Source: Algorimicrobium sp002414705 (lineage in GTDB: Bacteria > Bacteroidota > Bacteroidia > Flavobacteriales > Flavobacteriaceae). From it: 54,979 nt of DNA. The notes beneath the pieces were generated by a model. It saw nothing but the letters and a program-made list of their open reading frames with translations, made no database searches and was not told where the DNA came from. Shown here piece after piece: positions 16,337-25,498 of the stretch (position 1 is its first letter; every line of letters begins with the position of its first letter). The translations under genes and the position numbers were made by a program. Location: NCBI GenBank assembly GCA_963972425.1, contig CAXAUF010000015.1:1-54979 (forward strand), in the 5' to 3' direction.

Positions 16337-19318
16337 TTAAATAGTATCACAATGGAAATGTTCATCTACTTTCTTAACAACGGGTTTGGTTTTTAAGCCT
16401 TCATTTTTGGCTTGTAACATCATGGTTGTTAATTCATTTTTCTCACGTTTCATGGTTTCACGGTTTTGCTTATCACGTTCTATATCAAAATAAACGGCAC
16501 CTTCAATCAATGTTTTTTCAGCTTTGGTATAAATGGACATCGGGTGACCGTTCCATAAAACCATATCGGCATCTTTTCCAACTTTTACACTACCAACACG
16601 ATTATCAATATGTAATAATTTAGCAGGGTTTAATGTAACCATTTTCCAAGCATCTTCCTCACTAATAGCACCATATTTGATGGCTTTTGCAGCTTCTTGA
16701 TTTAGTCTACGAGACATTTCAGCATCATCACTATTAATAGCTGTTACAATACCTTGGTTATGTAAAATAGCTGCGTTGTAAGGAATGGCATCATTTACTT
16801 CGTATTTATAGGCCCACCAGTCGCTAAAAGTAGAAGCGCCAACGCCATGTTCTTTCATTTTATCAGCTACTTTATAACCTTCTAATATATGTGTGAATGT
16901 ATTGATATTGAAATTGAAACGTTCTGCAACTTCCATGAGCATATTAATTTCACTTTGAACATAGGAGTGACAACTAATAAAACGCTCTTTATTTAAAATT
17001 TCAACAAGCGTTTCCATTTCTAAATCTTTACGATAAGGTTTTCCGCTTTTCTTTAAAGTTTCGTATTCTTTCGCTCTGCTAAAATAATCCGTATATACTT
17101 GTTCAACACCCATTCGTGTTTGTGGAAAACGGGAACGCGAATAATCGCCCCAATTAGATTGTTTTACGTTTTCACCTAATGCGAATTTGATGAATTTTGG
17201 ACTATCAGGAAAGATTAAATTTTGAGCGGATTCTCCCCATTTCAATTTTATAATAGCCGAACGTCCACCAATTGGGTTTGCCGATCCATGTAGAATTTGA
17301 ATGGTTGTTACACCACCTGCTAAATTTCTGTAAATATTAATGTCATCTGAATCTACCACATCCTCAATTGTAACTTCCGCAGTGGAGTTTTGACCAGCTT
17401 CATTAACAGCTGCTGTTGCAATATGCGAGTGTTCATCAATAACTCCAGATGTAATGTGTTTTCCTGTGGCATCAATAACCAGCGCATTACTTGCGCTTAA
17501 ATTGTTGCCAATTTCAGCAATCTGACCATCTTTAACAAGAACATCGGTGTTTTTTAAAATACCTGCTTCTTCATTGGTCCAAACCGTTGCATTTTGAAAT
17601 AATATGGTTTGTTGTTTTGGTCTTTCAGTAAAACCATAGGCTTCATTTGGGAACGTAACGGGATAGATTTTAACATCAGATTTAGCATCATCAGTTTCTG
17701 CTTCAGAATCTTCAGTTTCAGCTGTTTTTTTAGAGTCTTCTGATTCTAATTTTTTAGCATAAAACGTTGTTTCATTACCATTTGGTAGAATTGCTGAACC
17801 ATTTAAACTAGAGGTATTGGCTATTTTAGCAGAAAGTCTTACAAAATCTTGCTTGGTAGTATCTATACTTGAAAAGGTAAGGGACATCCAATCGTCAGTC
17901 ATAGTTATTTTAGAACCCAACGTTTGCGCGTCTGTTTTTACAGATGCTTTCAACTTGGAAATTTCACCTGAAATTTTCAAATCGTATGTCGTACCAGCTA
18001 CTTGCAATTCATAATCGCCACGAATATCTTTTGTATTCATAGGTACAATTTCATGTCTATTTCCTAAAACCCAGTTTTCGTATAAAGTTGTTTTCTTTTT
18101 GAAAATAGCACCTGATGTGATTAAGAAATTCGCATAGGATCCATTTTTAAGGGTTCCTATTTCGTTGCTTCTCCCAATTATATTTGCAGGAACAGTTGTT
18201 AATGCTGCTAATGCGACAGATTCATCCAAGCCATATTCTATAGCTTTTTGAAGGTTCGGCATAAACTCCGAAGGCTTTTTTAAATCATGTAATGTTAAGG
18301 CAAATGGTACTGCATTTTTTTGCAATACGGCTGGATTGCTTGGTTTCTGATTCCACTCACGCATATCAGCTAGCTTGGCTGTGTTAGCCATAATCGGATC
18401 TTCCATATCAAACGCATCTGGAAAATTAATTGGAATTATAAATGTGGCATTGGTCGCTTTAATTTCGTTAATCAATTCATATTCATCACCACCACCAACA
18501 ATTACATACTGGGTGTTAACATCATCACCAACTTTGTCCATGCGCAAGTTGTTCATTTTACTTCCTGCATCAATAATTTGAACCAAACCTTTATTGTTAT
18601 TAAAAGCTTCTAACGATCTGTCTTTAGTTTCCGATAAGCCTTTTGCATACCAATCTGCATCGTAATTTACTTGTCTAATAAGAGCCATAGCTCCCATTAA
18701 AGACGTTGGATATGCCTGATTAGAAGAAACACTTTTACTAGTTGATAAATATTGTGCAGAACGATCTGCCAAAATGCGAGATGCATCAGTTCCACTGGGT
18801 GATAAGGCAATTAAACTACCTGTTCCACGAATAATACCATCAGCAATATGGGTGTTTACAGCTCCAAAACCAGCTTCACGCAATTCGGTTGCTGTTTTTG
18901 CATCAAAGGCATAACCTTCAATAGCATTTTGCTCTGGTTTAATATGGTCATTCCAATAATATCCTTCGCGAGATGCATCATATTGTGGACTATTAGAATT
19001 TTCGGCACGTGCTGGTTTTTTAGTTCCAAACGATGAATAAATATCCACAAACGATGGATAAATATGTTTGCCTTCCAAGTCTAATACGGTACTGTTTTCT
19101 GGAATTTTAACTTGTTTTCCGCTAGAAATAACTTTACCATCTTTAATTAATAGCGTGGCATTTTCAATCGTTTCTGTAGGAGAAATATGAATGGTAGCAT
19201 TTGTGAAAGCATGATAACTATGACTTTCGGTTTTTACACCATCATTTTTTGGAAAGTAATTTTGCGCAAACAGCGATATGCTGCATACAAAACACAAAAT
19301 CGTAAGGAGTTGTTTCAT
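16337..19318 (-). CDS. Secreted tandem amidohydrolase-family protein (two modules)
   Basis: 993 residues: signal peptide 1-19 (ISLFAQ), a first amidohydrolase-like module (about 35-425), a linker beta region (430-520), an acidic/lysine-rich low-complexity stretch (524-550) and a second module (565-975). Module 1 has FVDIYSSFG (90-98) where HxH is expected and looks metal-free. Module 2 keeps HSH at 630-632, H784 (ISCHSYV), H810 (FTHILEG) and D864/D865 (NSDDAE), fitting an imidazolonepropionase-like metal-dependent hydrolase. Substrate is unknown; periplasmic peptide or cyclic-amide hydrolysis is possible. First gene of a two-gene unit with another HxH-less paralogue. Confidence 0.85.
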   Translation of the reverse strand: MKQLLTILCFVCSISLFAQNYFPKNDGVKTESHSYHAFTNATIHISPTETIENATLLIKDGKVISSGKQVKIPENSTVLDLEGKHIYPSFVDIYSSFGTKKPARAENSNSPQYDASREGYYWNDHIKPEQNAIEGYAFDAKTATELREAGFGAVNTHIADGIIRGTGSLIALSPSGTDASRILADRSAQYLSTSKSVSSNQAYPTSLMGAMALIRQVNYDADWYAKGLSETKDRSLEAFNNNKGLVQIIDAGSKMNNLRMDKVGDDVNTQYVIVGGGDEYELINEIKATNATFIIPINFPDAFDMEDPIMANTAKLADMREWNQKPSNPAVLQKNAVPFALTLHDLKKPSEFMPNLQKAIEYGLDESVALAALTTVPANIIGRSNEIGTLKNGSYANFLITSGAIFKKKTTLYENWVLGNRHEIVPMNTKDIRGDYELQVAGTTYDLKISGEISKLKASVKTDAQTLGSKITMTDDWMSLTFSSIDTTKQDFVRLSAKIANTSSLNGSAILPNGNETTFYAKKLESEDSKKTAETEDSEAETDDAKSDVKIYPVTFPNEAYGFTERPKQQTILFQNATVWTNEEAGILKNTDVLVKDGQIAEIGNNLSASNALVIDATGKHITSGVIDEHSHIATAAVNEAGQNSTAEVTIEDVVDSDDINIYRNLAGGVTTIQILHGSANPIGGRSAIIKLKWGESAQNLIFPDSPKFIKFALGENVKQSNWGDYSRSRFPQTRMGVEQVYTDYFSRAKEYETLKKSGKPYRKDLEMETLVEILNKERFISCHSYVQSEINMLMEVAERFNFNINTFTHILEGYKVADKMKEHGVGASTFSDWWAYKYEVNDAIPYNAAILHNQGIVTAINSDDAEMSRRLNQEAAKAIKYGAISEEDAWKMVTLNPAKLLHIDNRVGSVKVGKDADMVLWNGHPMSIYTKAEKTLIEGAVYFDIERDKQNRETMKREKNELTTMMLQAKNEGLKTKPVVKKVDEHFHCDTI

Positions 19319-19388
19319 TGGTTTAGGTTAGTTTAAAATTAAAGACTAAATATAAGTAATAACAAACAGGTGTTACTCGTATTGAATG

Positions 19389-20465
19389 TTATTTAACATT
19401 TTGTTTAGGTTTCAAAAAATAGTTCACATACAACGCTACAACATAACTATAACTTTCCATGCCACCTTGTTGGTTGTTGGCTTTTAAAAACGAATTATAG
19501 GTTTCTTTAAAAACGGGTTCAGTTATGTTTTGATAACCATCCCAAAATGCTTGAACTTCCTGGTAGTTTTTTAAAATACCTAGGTTTATAGTTGGAAGCA
19601 ATGCGTCATATTGTTCTGGGTTTCGTCTGTACACTTCAAATAAACAGTGGCGCAAAGCGAATGTGTTCCCGCAGTATTTAAAATAGTTGTCTTTATGAGA
19701 TATGGCTGCCAGACTGCCAATAAAATTAGCTTCGTTTTCAGCAGCATAACCTAATTGGTGTGCTATTTCATGAGAAACTGTTGTGGGGAATTTATAAATA
19801 GGAATGAGTTCGTCTACTTGAGCTTCATTGGTTAATGGATTTAAGTACCCACTAAATCCCATATAGGTCAGTGGTAAACTAAACATGGACATTTTAATAC
19901 TTTTCGGATGGTATTCTAAATGCGGATATTGTTTTTTTAATTCCTCGTAACCCAAAGGAGCCATACTTAAAATATCTCTTTTAGAGTAGGGTAGATTTAC
20001 TTGTAGTGTATCATGAGTTGTAACTTTCAGATGAAGTGCATTGGATTTTTTAATTAATTGTTGTGTAACCGTAATGAGTTCTTCTGTGGAATAATCTGCT
20101 TTCAGGTTCAGATTTTTATGAAGCGGTAATCGGTAATAATTAAAAGCCCAAAACACATGAAAGGCAAAATAAATTAGTGAGATGGTTGCAAAAATATCAA
20201 TCAACCAATTCTTAAAATCTTTATAAATGCGTTTTCTATTAAAAATTAGCCAACGAATAATGAAGATAATTGCAACAGCATAAAAAATATCACCAAACGA
20301 AAATGGCAGCCAACCAAAAACAAAACGGGACATGGCAGAAAACCATTGATATATGCCATTGCTATAATACCTTTCCACAACTTCTGGAAATTGCGCTAGG
20401 ATATTAATAAAAATAATCTGTGGTATAAGTGCAAGCGCAATTATAAGCTTTGGGTTTTTCTGCAT
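19389..20465 (-). CDS. DUF3810 family membrane protein with zinc-protease-like motif
   Basis: 358 residues: three N-terminal hydrophobic segments (about 7-25, 55-75, 88-110) followed by an extracytoplasmic domain. HEIAHQLGYAAENEANF (232-248) provides HExxH and downstream glutamates of a gluzincin-type site. KMSMFSLPLTYMGFSGYLNP (191-210) is a recognisable DUF3810 block. No activity has been assigned to my knowledge, though the motif predicts a zinc peptidase. It is divergent from pepD; a minus-strand TATTTTTG -7 box lies 4 bases before the ATG, so the message may be nearly leaderless. Confidence 0.8.
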   Translation of the reverse strand: MQKNPKLIIALALIPQIIFINILAQFPEVVERYYSNGIYQWFSAMSRFVFGWLPFSFGDIFYAVAIIFIIRWLIFNRKRIYKDFKNWLIDIFATISLIYFAFHVFWAFNYYRLPLHKNLNLKADYSTEELITVTQQLIKKSNALHLKVTTHDTLQVNLPYSKRDILSMAPLGYEELKKQYPHLEYHPKSIKMSMFSLPLTYMGFSGYLNPLTNEAQVDELIPIYKFPTTVSHEIAHQLGYAAENEANFIGSLAAISHKDNYFKYCGNTFALRHCLFEVYRRNPEQYDALLPTINLGILKNYQEVQAFWDGYQNITEPVFKETYNSFLKANNQQGGMESYSYVVALYVNYFLKPKQNVK

Positions 20466-20482
20466 ATTTCAAAAATAAGGAA

Positions 20483-20517
20483 TTGTTTTATTACTCTGCG
20501 CATTATAATTACCTTTG
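20483..20517 (+). promoter_or_regulatory. Promoter for pepD
   Basis: TTG at 20483-20485 and TACCTTTG at 20510-20517, 24 bases apart, 21 bases before the ATG. The opposite strand has CAAAAATA (20470-20477), a -7 box for the DUF3810 gene. Confidence 0.5.
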
Positions 20518-20538
20518 TAAAACTTTAAAAATACAAAT

Positions 20539-22002
20539 ATGAACGAAGCTATACGAGAACTAGAACCAAAAGCCTTATGGAATAAATTTGCCGATTTAAA
20601 TGCGGTACCACGACCTTCTAAAAAGGAAGAACGTGTGATAACTTTTATGAAGGATTTCGGACAAAAATTAGGTCTTGAAACGATTGAGGATAAAGTCGGA
20701 AATGTTATTATAAAAAAGCCAGCAACAGCTGGTATGGAAAATAGAACGCCTATCGTGATGCAATCGCATTTGGATATGGTGCATCAGAAAAATAACGACA
20801 CAAATTTCGATTTCGATACCCAAGGAATTGATATGTATGTGGATGGTGATTGGGTTCGTGCCAAAGGAACAACGCTTGGAGCTGATAACGGTTTAGGTGT
20901 TGCTACGATTATGGCCATTTTAGAAAGCTCCGATATTGAGCATCCAGCTATTGAAGCCTTATTTACTATTGATGAAGAAACTGGCATGACAGGTGCCATG
21001 GGATTAGAAGGCGGTTTACTAAAAGGTGAAATTCTACTGAATTTAGATACGGAAGAAGATGATGAAATTGGCGTAGGTTGCGCTGGAGGTGTGGATGTAA
21101 CAGCCAGAAGAAGTTATAATGAAGAGGAAACACCCGAATTTAAAACGGGTTATGCTATTACTGTAAAAGGTTTGCAAGGTGGACACTCTGGTATGCAAAT
21201 TCATGAAGGTTTAGGGAATGCAAACAAAATAATGAACCGTTTAATGTTTGACGGTTTTGAAAATTTTGGTTTACGGATTTCAGAAATTAATGGAGGAAGT
21301 TTGCGCAATGCTATTCCACGTGAAAGTAACGCCATTGTTGTTATAGATTCTATTCATGAAGATGCGTTTATTATGGAAATGGCGCAACATGCTCAAATTA
21401 TTCAAATTGAATTAAAAACAATGGAACCTGATTTAAAAATTGAAGTTTCCAAAGTAGAAACGCCTGAAAACATTATGGATTTAGGTGTTCAGGAAGGTGT
21501 TACTCGTGCCTTGTATGCGGCCGTAAATGGTGTATATAGAATGAGTGCAGATATTAAAGACTTGGTGGAAACGTCTAATAATATTGCGCGTGTTGTTATA
21601 AAAGAAGGTCATATAGAAATAGCGTGTTTAACACGTTCGTCTGTTGAAAGTGCTAAATGGGATTTAGCCAATAGTTTACGTGCAACTTTTGAATTAACAG
21701 GTTGTGAAGTAGAATTTTCCGGTGAGTATCCAGGTTGGAAACCCAATATGGATTCCAAAATACTAAAAGTATTAGAAACCCTTTATGTTGAAATGAATGA
21801 TGAAAAACCACACGTTGCTGCATGTCACGCAGGTTTGGAATGTGGTATTCTAGGTCAGAATTACCCAGAAATGGATATGATTAGTTTTGGACCAAATATT
21901 AAAGGTGCACATAGTCCAGATGAACGTGCTCAAATTTCATCAGCGCAGAAATATTGGAAATTTGTTTTAGAGATTTTAAAGAATATCCCAAAACAGCAAT
22001 AA
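20539..22002 (+). CDS. pepD: Aminoacyl-histidine dipeptidase (cytosol nonspecific dipeptidase)
   Basis: M20C di-zinc dipeptidase, 487 residues, that hydrolyses dipeptides including Xaa-His in the cytosol. Metal and catalytic residues can be placed: H77 and D79 (SHLDM), D116 (GADNG), E146/E147 (DEETGMTGA), and a C-terminal CHAGLECG plus GPNIKGAHSPDER. The lid domain begins near residue 185 with VKGLQGGHSGMQI. Monocistronic: own promoter, strong bidirectional terminator. Identification is secure. Confidence 0.96.
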   Translation: MNEAIRELEPKALWNKFADLNAVPRPSKKEERVITFMKDFGQKLGLETIEDKVGNVIIKKPATAGMENRTPIVMQSHLDMVHQKNNDTNFDFDTQGIDMYVDGDWVRAKGTTLGADNGLGVATIMAILESSDIEHPAIEALFTIDEETGMTGAMGLEGGLLKGEILLNLDTEEDDEIGVGCAGGVDVTARRSYNEEETPEFKTGYAITVKGLQGGHSGMQIHEGLGNANKIMNRLMFDGFENFGLRISEINGGSLRNAIPRESNAIVVIDSIHEDAFIMEMAQHAQIIQIELKTMEPDLKIEVSKVETPENIMDLGVQEGVTRALYAAVNGVYRMSADIKDLVETSNNIARVVIKEGHIEIACLTRSSVESAKWDLANSLRATFELTGCEVEFSGEYPGWKPNMDSKILKVLETLYVEMNDEKPHVAACHAGLECGILGQNYPEMDMISFGPNIKGAHSPDERAQISSAQKYWKFVLEILKNIPKQQ

Positions 22003-22024
22003 GTCTATTTAATTAACACAAAAA

Positions 22025-22060
22025 ATAAAGCCGCGTTTCTGAAAAGAAACGCGGCTTTAT
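22025..22060. terminator. Bidirectional terminator between pepD and the PPIase
   Basis: Perfect 16-bp stem ATAAAGCCGCGTTTCT with a GAAA tetraloop (22041-22044); A-rich before and T-rich after, serving converging genes on both strands. Confidence 0.9.
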
Positions 22061-22079
22061 TTATACTATTTTCCGACTA

Positions 22080-23237
22080 TTATTGTCCTTGAATACCTTC
22101 AATTTTTAATTCGAAAATTAAATTCGAGTTCGGAGGAATTGGTCCAGAACCATTTTCACCATATCCTAAATATGACGGAATAAATACTTTGGCTTTATTG
22201 CCAACATTCATATTTAACATGGCTTCTCTAAATCCAGGAACCAGTCCAGCAGTTTCATTGTAAATCATTGCAAATGGTTTGTAACCACCAGCAGCATCGC
22301 GTTGCTCGTTGTAGGCATTGTTAGCTTTTGCAACATCTGCCCAACTAGTATCAAATAAACGACCGTCTTCAAAGAAACCAGCATAATTTACTAGCACTTT
22401 ATCAACGCTTGAAGGTTTTGTGTTTTCACCTTCTTCAGTGAAAATCATAACCACTCCTGTTTCTAATTTTTTAACAGTACCATTTAAGTCTGCGTTTTTG
22501 GTAATAAAAGCTTCTGCAGCAACACTAGCCGATTCTTTAAGTTTTTGACGAGCCGCTTCTTTTAAAGCTTCTTGTTTTTCTAAAACTTTAGGTAGTTCTT
22601 CTTTATAAATTATAGCCGCATTAAAACCTTCAGCAGCCTTTCCTTTTCTAATAATATTTAGTTTTTCAATAATAACAGGCTCTACAGGCTTATTGCTTCC
22701 TGGTGTTACTTGCACGTTAGAAATAGTATCTAAAACATTCATACCAATAACCAATTCACCAAAAACAGAGTGTCTATTATCTAAATTAGCTGTTGGTACT
22801 TCGGTAATGAAAAATTGACTTCCATTTGAGTTAGGGCCTGAATTTGCCATAGATAAAATACCTGGTTTAGAGTGTTTTAAATCTGGGTGGAACTCGTCTG
22901 TGAACTTGTAACCTGGATCTCCTGATCCGGTTCCTGTTGGATCACCACCTTGAATCATAAATTTATCGATAACGCGGTGAAACGTTAAACTGTCGTAATA
23001 ACGTTTCCCTTTGTAAGCATCTGAAACGTCTGGATGTGTACCTTCTGCTAAAGCTACAAAGTTGGCAACTGTTACAGGAACTTTATCGTAAAATAATTTG
23101 GTAACCATAGTACCTTTATTGGTAACAAATTCGGCGTAAAGTCCATCTTCTAAATCAGGATACTGCTGACTGCAGGATGTAAAACTTACTAAAAGCGCCA
23201 ATACTACTAATTTCATGGTATGTTTTAATGTGTTCAT
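22080..23237 (-). CDS. Lipoprotein peptidyl-prolyl isomerase, cyclophilin-FKBP fusion
   Basis: 385 residues with lipobox SFTSC (Cys22). Residues about 30-195 are a cyclophilin domain (FHRVIDKFMIQGGDPTGTGSG, trimmed here; also GPNSNGSQFFIT and LDNRHSVFGEL). Residues about 205-250 form a charged helical linker, and 265-385 an FKBP domain (VNYAGFFEDGRLFDTSW, then LVPGFREAMLNM and GYGENGSGPIPPNS). Two different isomerase folds on one periplasmic or outer-membrane-facing chain suggest a folding factor for exported proteins. Followed downstream of gldI on the same strand, 32 bases away; together with GldI it likely supports secretion or gliding. Confidence 0.92.
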   Translation of the reverse strand: MNTLKHTMKLVVLALLVSFTSCSQQYPDLEDGLYAEFVTNKGTMVTKLFYDKVPVTVANFVALAEGTHPDVSDAYKGKRYYDSLTFHRVIDKFMIQGGDPTGTGSGDPGYKFTDEFHPDLKHSKPGILSMANSGPNSNGSQFFITEVPTANLDNRHSVFGELVIGMNVLDTISNVQVTPGSNKPVEPVIIEKLNIIRKGKAAEGFNAAIIYKEELPKVLEKQEALKEAARQKLKESASVAAEAFITKNADLNGTVKKLETGVVMIFTEEGENTKPSSVDKVLVNYAGFFEDGRLFDTSWADVAKANNAYNEQRDAAGGYKPFAMIYNETAGLVPGFREAMLNMNVGNKAKVFIPSYLGYGENGSGPIPPNSNLIFELKIEGIQGQ

Positions 23238-23269
23238 TTTTAAGTTTTAATAATTAATTATATATCTAT

Positions 23270-23815
23270 TTAATTGGGTTCAGTTGTTTTAATATCTAAA
23301 AGTGAAACTTCACAAATAATAGGGACATTGGTTCCTATTTTATTTTCGTCTCCATAATAACCATAGGCTTTTTGTGATGGAAATAAGAAGGTAACCGTTT
23401 CACCTGTTCGCATGAGTTTTAAACCTTCTCGCAAACCTGTAAACAATTCCTGTTTATCCATAATATAGGTTTGTTGTTTTAATTCGTCCTTATTATATAT
23501 TATGGTTTCGTTTATATCTTTAATAGTATAATTGTAAGTAACTATATCACCAAATTCAGGGGTTATTAAAGAATCTACTACTTTTGTGTTGTAGTAATAC
23601 CAAAATCCATTGTTAGACGCAATATATTCCGTTAAGGAATCCTTCTCCATAATGGTTTCAAAAGTTGCGCGTTCTCGATTATTTAATTGGATGTTTCGTT
23701 CAACAGATTTATCTATAAATGAACCTGATTTAGCAGAAATAGGACGTCTTGCTTCTGGTGATTTGCAAGCAAAAGCAGTAAGTAGTAGACATAGAATAAC
23801 TAAAAATCTATTCAT
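23270..23815 (-). CDS. gldI: Gliding motility lipoprotein GldI (FKBP-type)
   Basis: 181 residues with lipobox TAFAC and a C-terminal FKBP domain (LREGLKLMRTGETVTFLFPS, then AYGYYGDENKIGTNVPI). GldI is needed for gliding in Flavobacterium johnsoniae and is thought to help fold motility/secretion proteins. ATG at 23815 was chosen because the signal peptide starts there; an upstream in-frame extension would add 42 residues inside the DHH gene. The gene overlaps the DHH phosphoesterase end by 8 bases, implying translational coupling, and lies upstream of another FKBP-containing lipoprotein. Confidence 0.88.
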   Translation of the reverse strand: MNRFLVILCLLLTAFACKSPEARRPISAKSGSFIDKSVERNIQLNNRERATFETIMEKDSLTEYIASNNGFWYYYNTKVVDSLITPEFGDIVTYNYTIKDINETIIYNKDELKQQTYIMDKQELFTGLREGLKLMRTGETVTFLFPSQKAYGYYGDENKIGTNVPIICEVSLLDIKTTEPN

Positions 23816-24827
23816 TTTTAAGGGCATTATTATAAGCGGGCAATATACTAATAAATTTTTCAACTGTTTCGGGTAAAGACAAATCGCTTTTACCACCTGC
23901 AGCGTTTGTATGACCACCTCCTTCAAAATGAGAACGAGCAAACTCGTTCACAGAAAAATGACCTTTAGAACGTAACGAAATTTTAATAATTTTGTTTTGT
24001 TTATCTTCAATAAATATGGCAGCAAAAATAATATTATTTAAGGATAAAGCATAGTTTACAAAACCTTCTGTGTCACCTTTTTTATAATTAAACGTGTTTA
24101 ATTCGTCTTGAGATAACGTAATATAAGCCGTTCTAGATTCTGGAATAACGTTTAAATTTGAGAGTGCACATCCCAAAAGTTGCATACGTTCAAAACTATT
24201 AGAGTCCATAACTGCATTATGAATTTCAGCGTGTTGTGCGCCTTTGTCAATTAGAAAAGCCGTAACCCGATGTGTTTCACTTGTTGTAGATGAAAACCGA
24301 AATGATCCAGTATCGGTCATGATTCCTGTATAAAGACAGGTTGCAATATTTTGATTAATGAGGTTTGTTTCATCAAGCATATCTATAAAATGATATACCA
24401 TTTCACAGGTAGAACTCATGCTAACATCCGAATACATATAGGTCGCATAATCATCCGGTTGTTGGTGATGATCTATCATTATTTTGATGGCAGAACTCGC
24501 TTTTAAAGCCAATTCCATATCTCCCGTTCGGTTTAGGGCATTAAAATCTAATGTAAAAATAACATCAGCATTCTGAATCAGCGCATCACATGCTTCTGTG
24601 TTGGTGTCGTATTTTAAAATAGTGTCTTCACCAGGCATCCATTTTAAAAATTCTGGATAATCATTAGGCGCAATAATAACGGCTTCTTGATGGTGTATTC
24701 TTAAATAATGATATAGACCTAAAGTGGATCCAATAGCGTCACCATCTGGATTTTTATGAGGAACAATTACCATTTTTTTTGGTGATTGTAGGAGTTGATT
24801 AATATCTGAAATAGCTTCTTTTTTCAT
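23808..24827 (-). CDS. DHH-family phosphoesterase (NrnA-like oligoribonuclease / pAp phosphatase)
   Basis: 339-residue cytosolic Mn-dependent phosphoesterase. DHH-domain motifs: HKNPDGDAIGS (24-34), DFNALNR (about 94-100), DHH (119-121) and TGIMTDTGSFRFS. The C-terminal DHHA1 substrate-binding domain contains GGGHTNAAGG (about 303-312). The family degrades nanoRNAs and/or dephosphorylates pAp; which of these dominates here cannot be told, and c-di-AMP/pApA hydrolysis is an alternative. The ATG at 24827 is favoured over a TTG two codons upstream. It overlaps gldI downstream. Confidence 0.88.
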   Translation of the reverse strand: MKKEAISDINQLLQSPKKMVIVPHKNPDGDAIGSTLGLYHYLRIHHQEAVIIAPNDYPEFLKWMPGEDTILKYDTNTEACDALIQNADVIFTLDFNALNRTGDMELALKASSAIKIMIDHHQQPDDYATYMYSDVSMSSTCEMVYHFIDMLDETNLINQNIATCLYTGIMTDTGSFRFSSTTSETHRVTAFLIDKGAQHAEIHNAVMDSNSFERMQLLGCALSNLNVIPESRTAYITLSQDELNTFNYKKGDTEGFVNYALSLNNIIFAAIFIEDKQNKIIKISLRSKGHFSVNEFARSHFEGGGHTNAAGGKSDLSLPETVEKFISILPAYNNALKNE

Positions 24828-24886
24828 AGGCAACGAATATACAAAATTTTAATATTGGTTAGTATGGTTTTTATTAAGAAATACAT

Positions 24887-24894
24887 TACTTTTG
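24887..24894 (+). promoter_or_regulatory. -7 box for ndk
   Basis: TACTTTTG fits TANNTTTG. It leaves an 85-base leader before the ndk ATG at 24980, longer than usual in this window. Confidence 0.5.
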
Positions 24895-24979
24895 CACGAA
24901 ATTTACAGGAAAGGTATTTAGATAATAAATGGTTTTCTTAATTGGAATTTAATAACAGAAATATAACTTAAACAAAAGA

Positions 24980-25399
24980 ATGGCAACAAATATAACATTT
25001 ACCATGCTTAAGCCAGATGCAGTTGAAAACGGACACATTGGCGCAATTTTAGAAAAAATCAATGCTTCAGGTTTCAGAATCGTAGCTTTGAAAAAAACAC
25101 AAATGACACAAGCTGATGCTGAAGCTTTTTACGCTGTTCACAACGAGCGTCCATTTTTTGGTGAGTTAGTTGAGTTTATGACACGTGGTCCAATTGTAGC
25201 GGCTATTTTAGAAAAAGATAATGCTGTTGAAGATTTTAGAACCTTAATTGGTGCTACTAATCCTGCTGATGCTGCAGATGGAACAATCCGTAAATTATAT
25301 GCAACATCTATGGGAGAAAATGCAGTTCATGGAAGTGATAGTGATGAAAATGCTGCTATTGAAGGCGCATTCCATTTTTCTGGTCGTGAGATGTTTTAA
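24980..25399 (+). CDS. ndk: Nucleoside diphosphate kinase
   Basis: Transfers phosphate from ATP to NDPs through a phosphohistidine. 139 residues, standard length. TFTMLKPDAV (6-15), RPFFGELVEFM (57-67), GPIVAAILE and the active-site NAVHGSDSDENA (114-125, His117) are all present. Monocistronic, with its own -7 box and a strong terminator. Secure. Confidence 0.98.
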   Translation: MATNITFTMLKPDAVENGHIGAILEKINASGFRIVALKKTQMTQADAEAFYAVHNERPFFGELVEFMTRGPIVAAILEKDNAVEDFRTLIGATNPADAADGTIRKLYATSMGENAVHGSDSDENAAIEGAFHFSGREMF

Positions 25400-25422
25400 A
25401 TAAAAATACCTTTTTACTACAT

Positions 25423-25457
25423 AAGCCTAAAATGTGTTTACATTTTAGGCTTTTTTT
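25423..25457 (+). terminator. Terminator after ndk
   Basis: 12-bp stem AAGCCTAAAATG / CATTTTAGGCTT, loop TGTTTA, T-run. The stem is almost the same as that of the terminator after tRNA-Pro at 50351. Confidence 0.9.
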
Positions 25458-25498
25458 GTGCAAAATTGTATCTTCGTAACATTCTAAAAAAGAATGCT

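Noticed and set aside
23816..23941. 42-residue N-terminal extension of GldI
   Set aside because: It overlaps the DHH phosphoesterase gene out of frame and precedes the lipoprotein signal peptide that starts at 23815.
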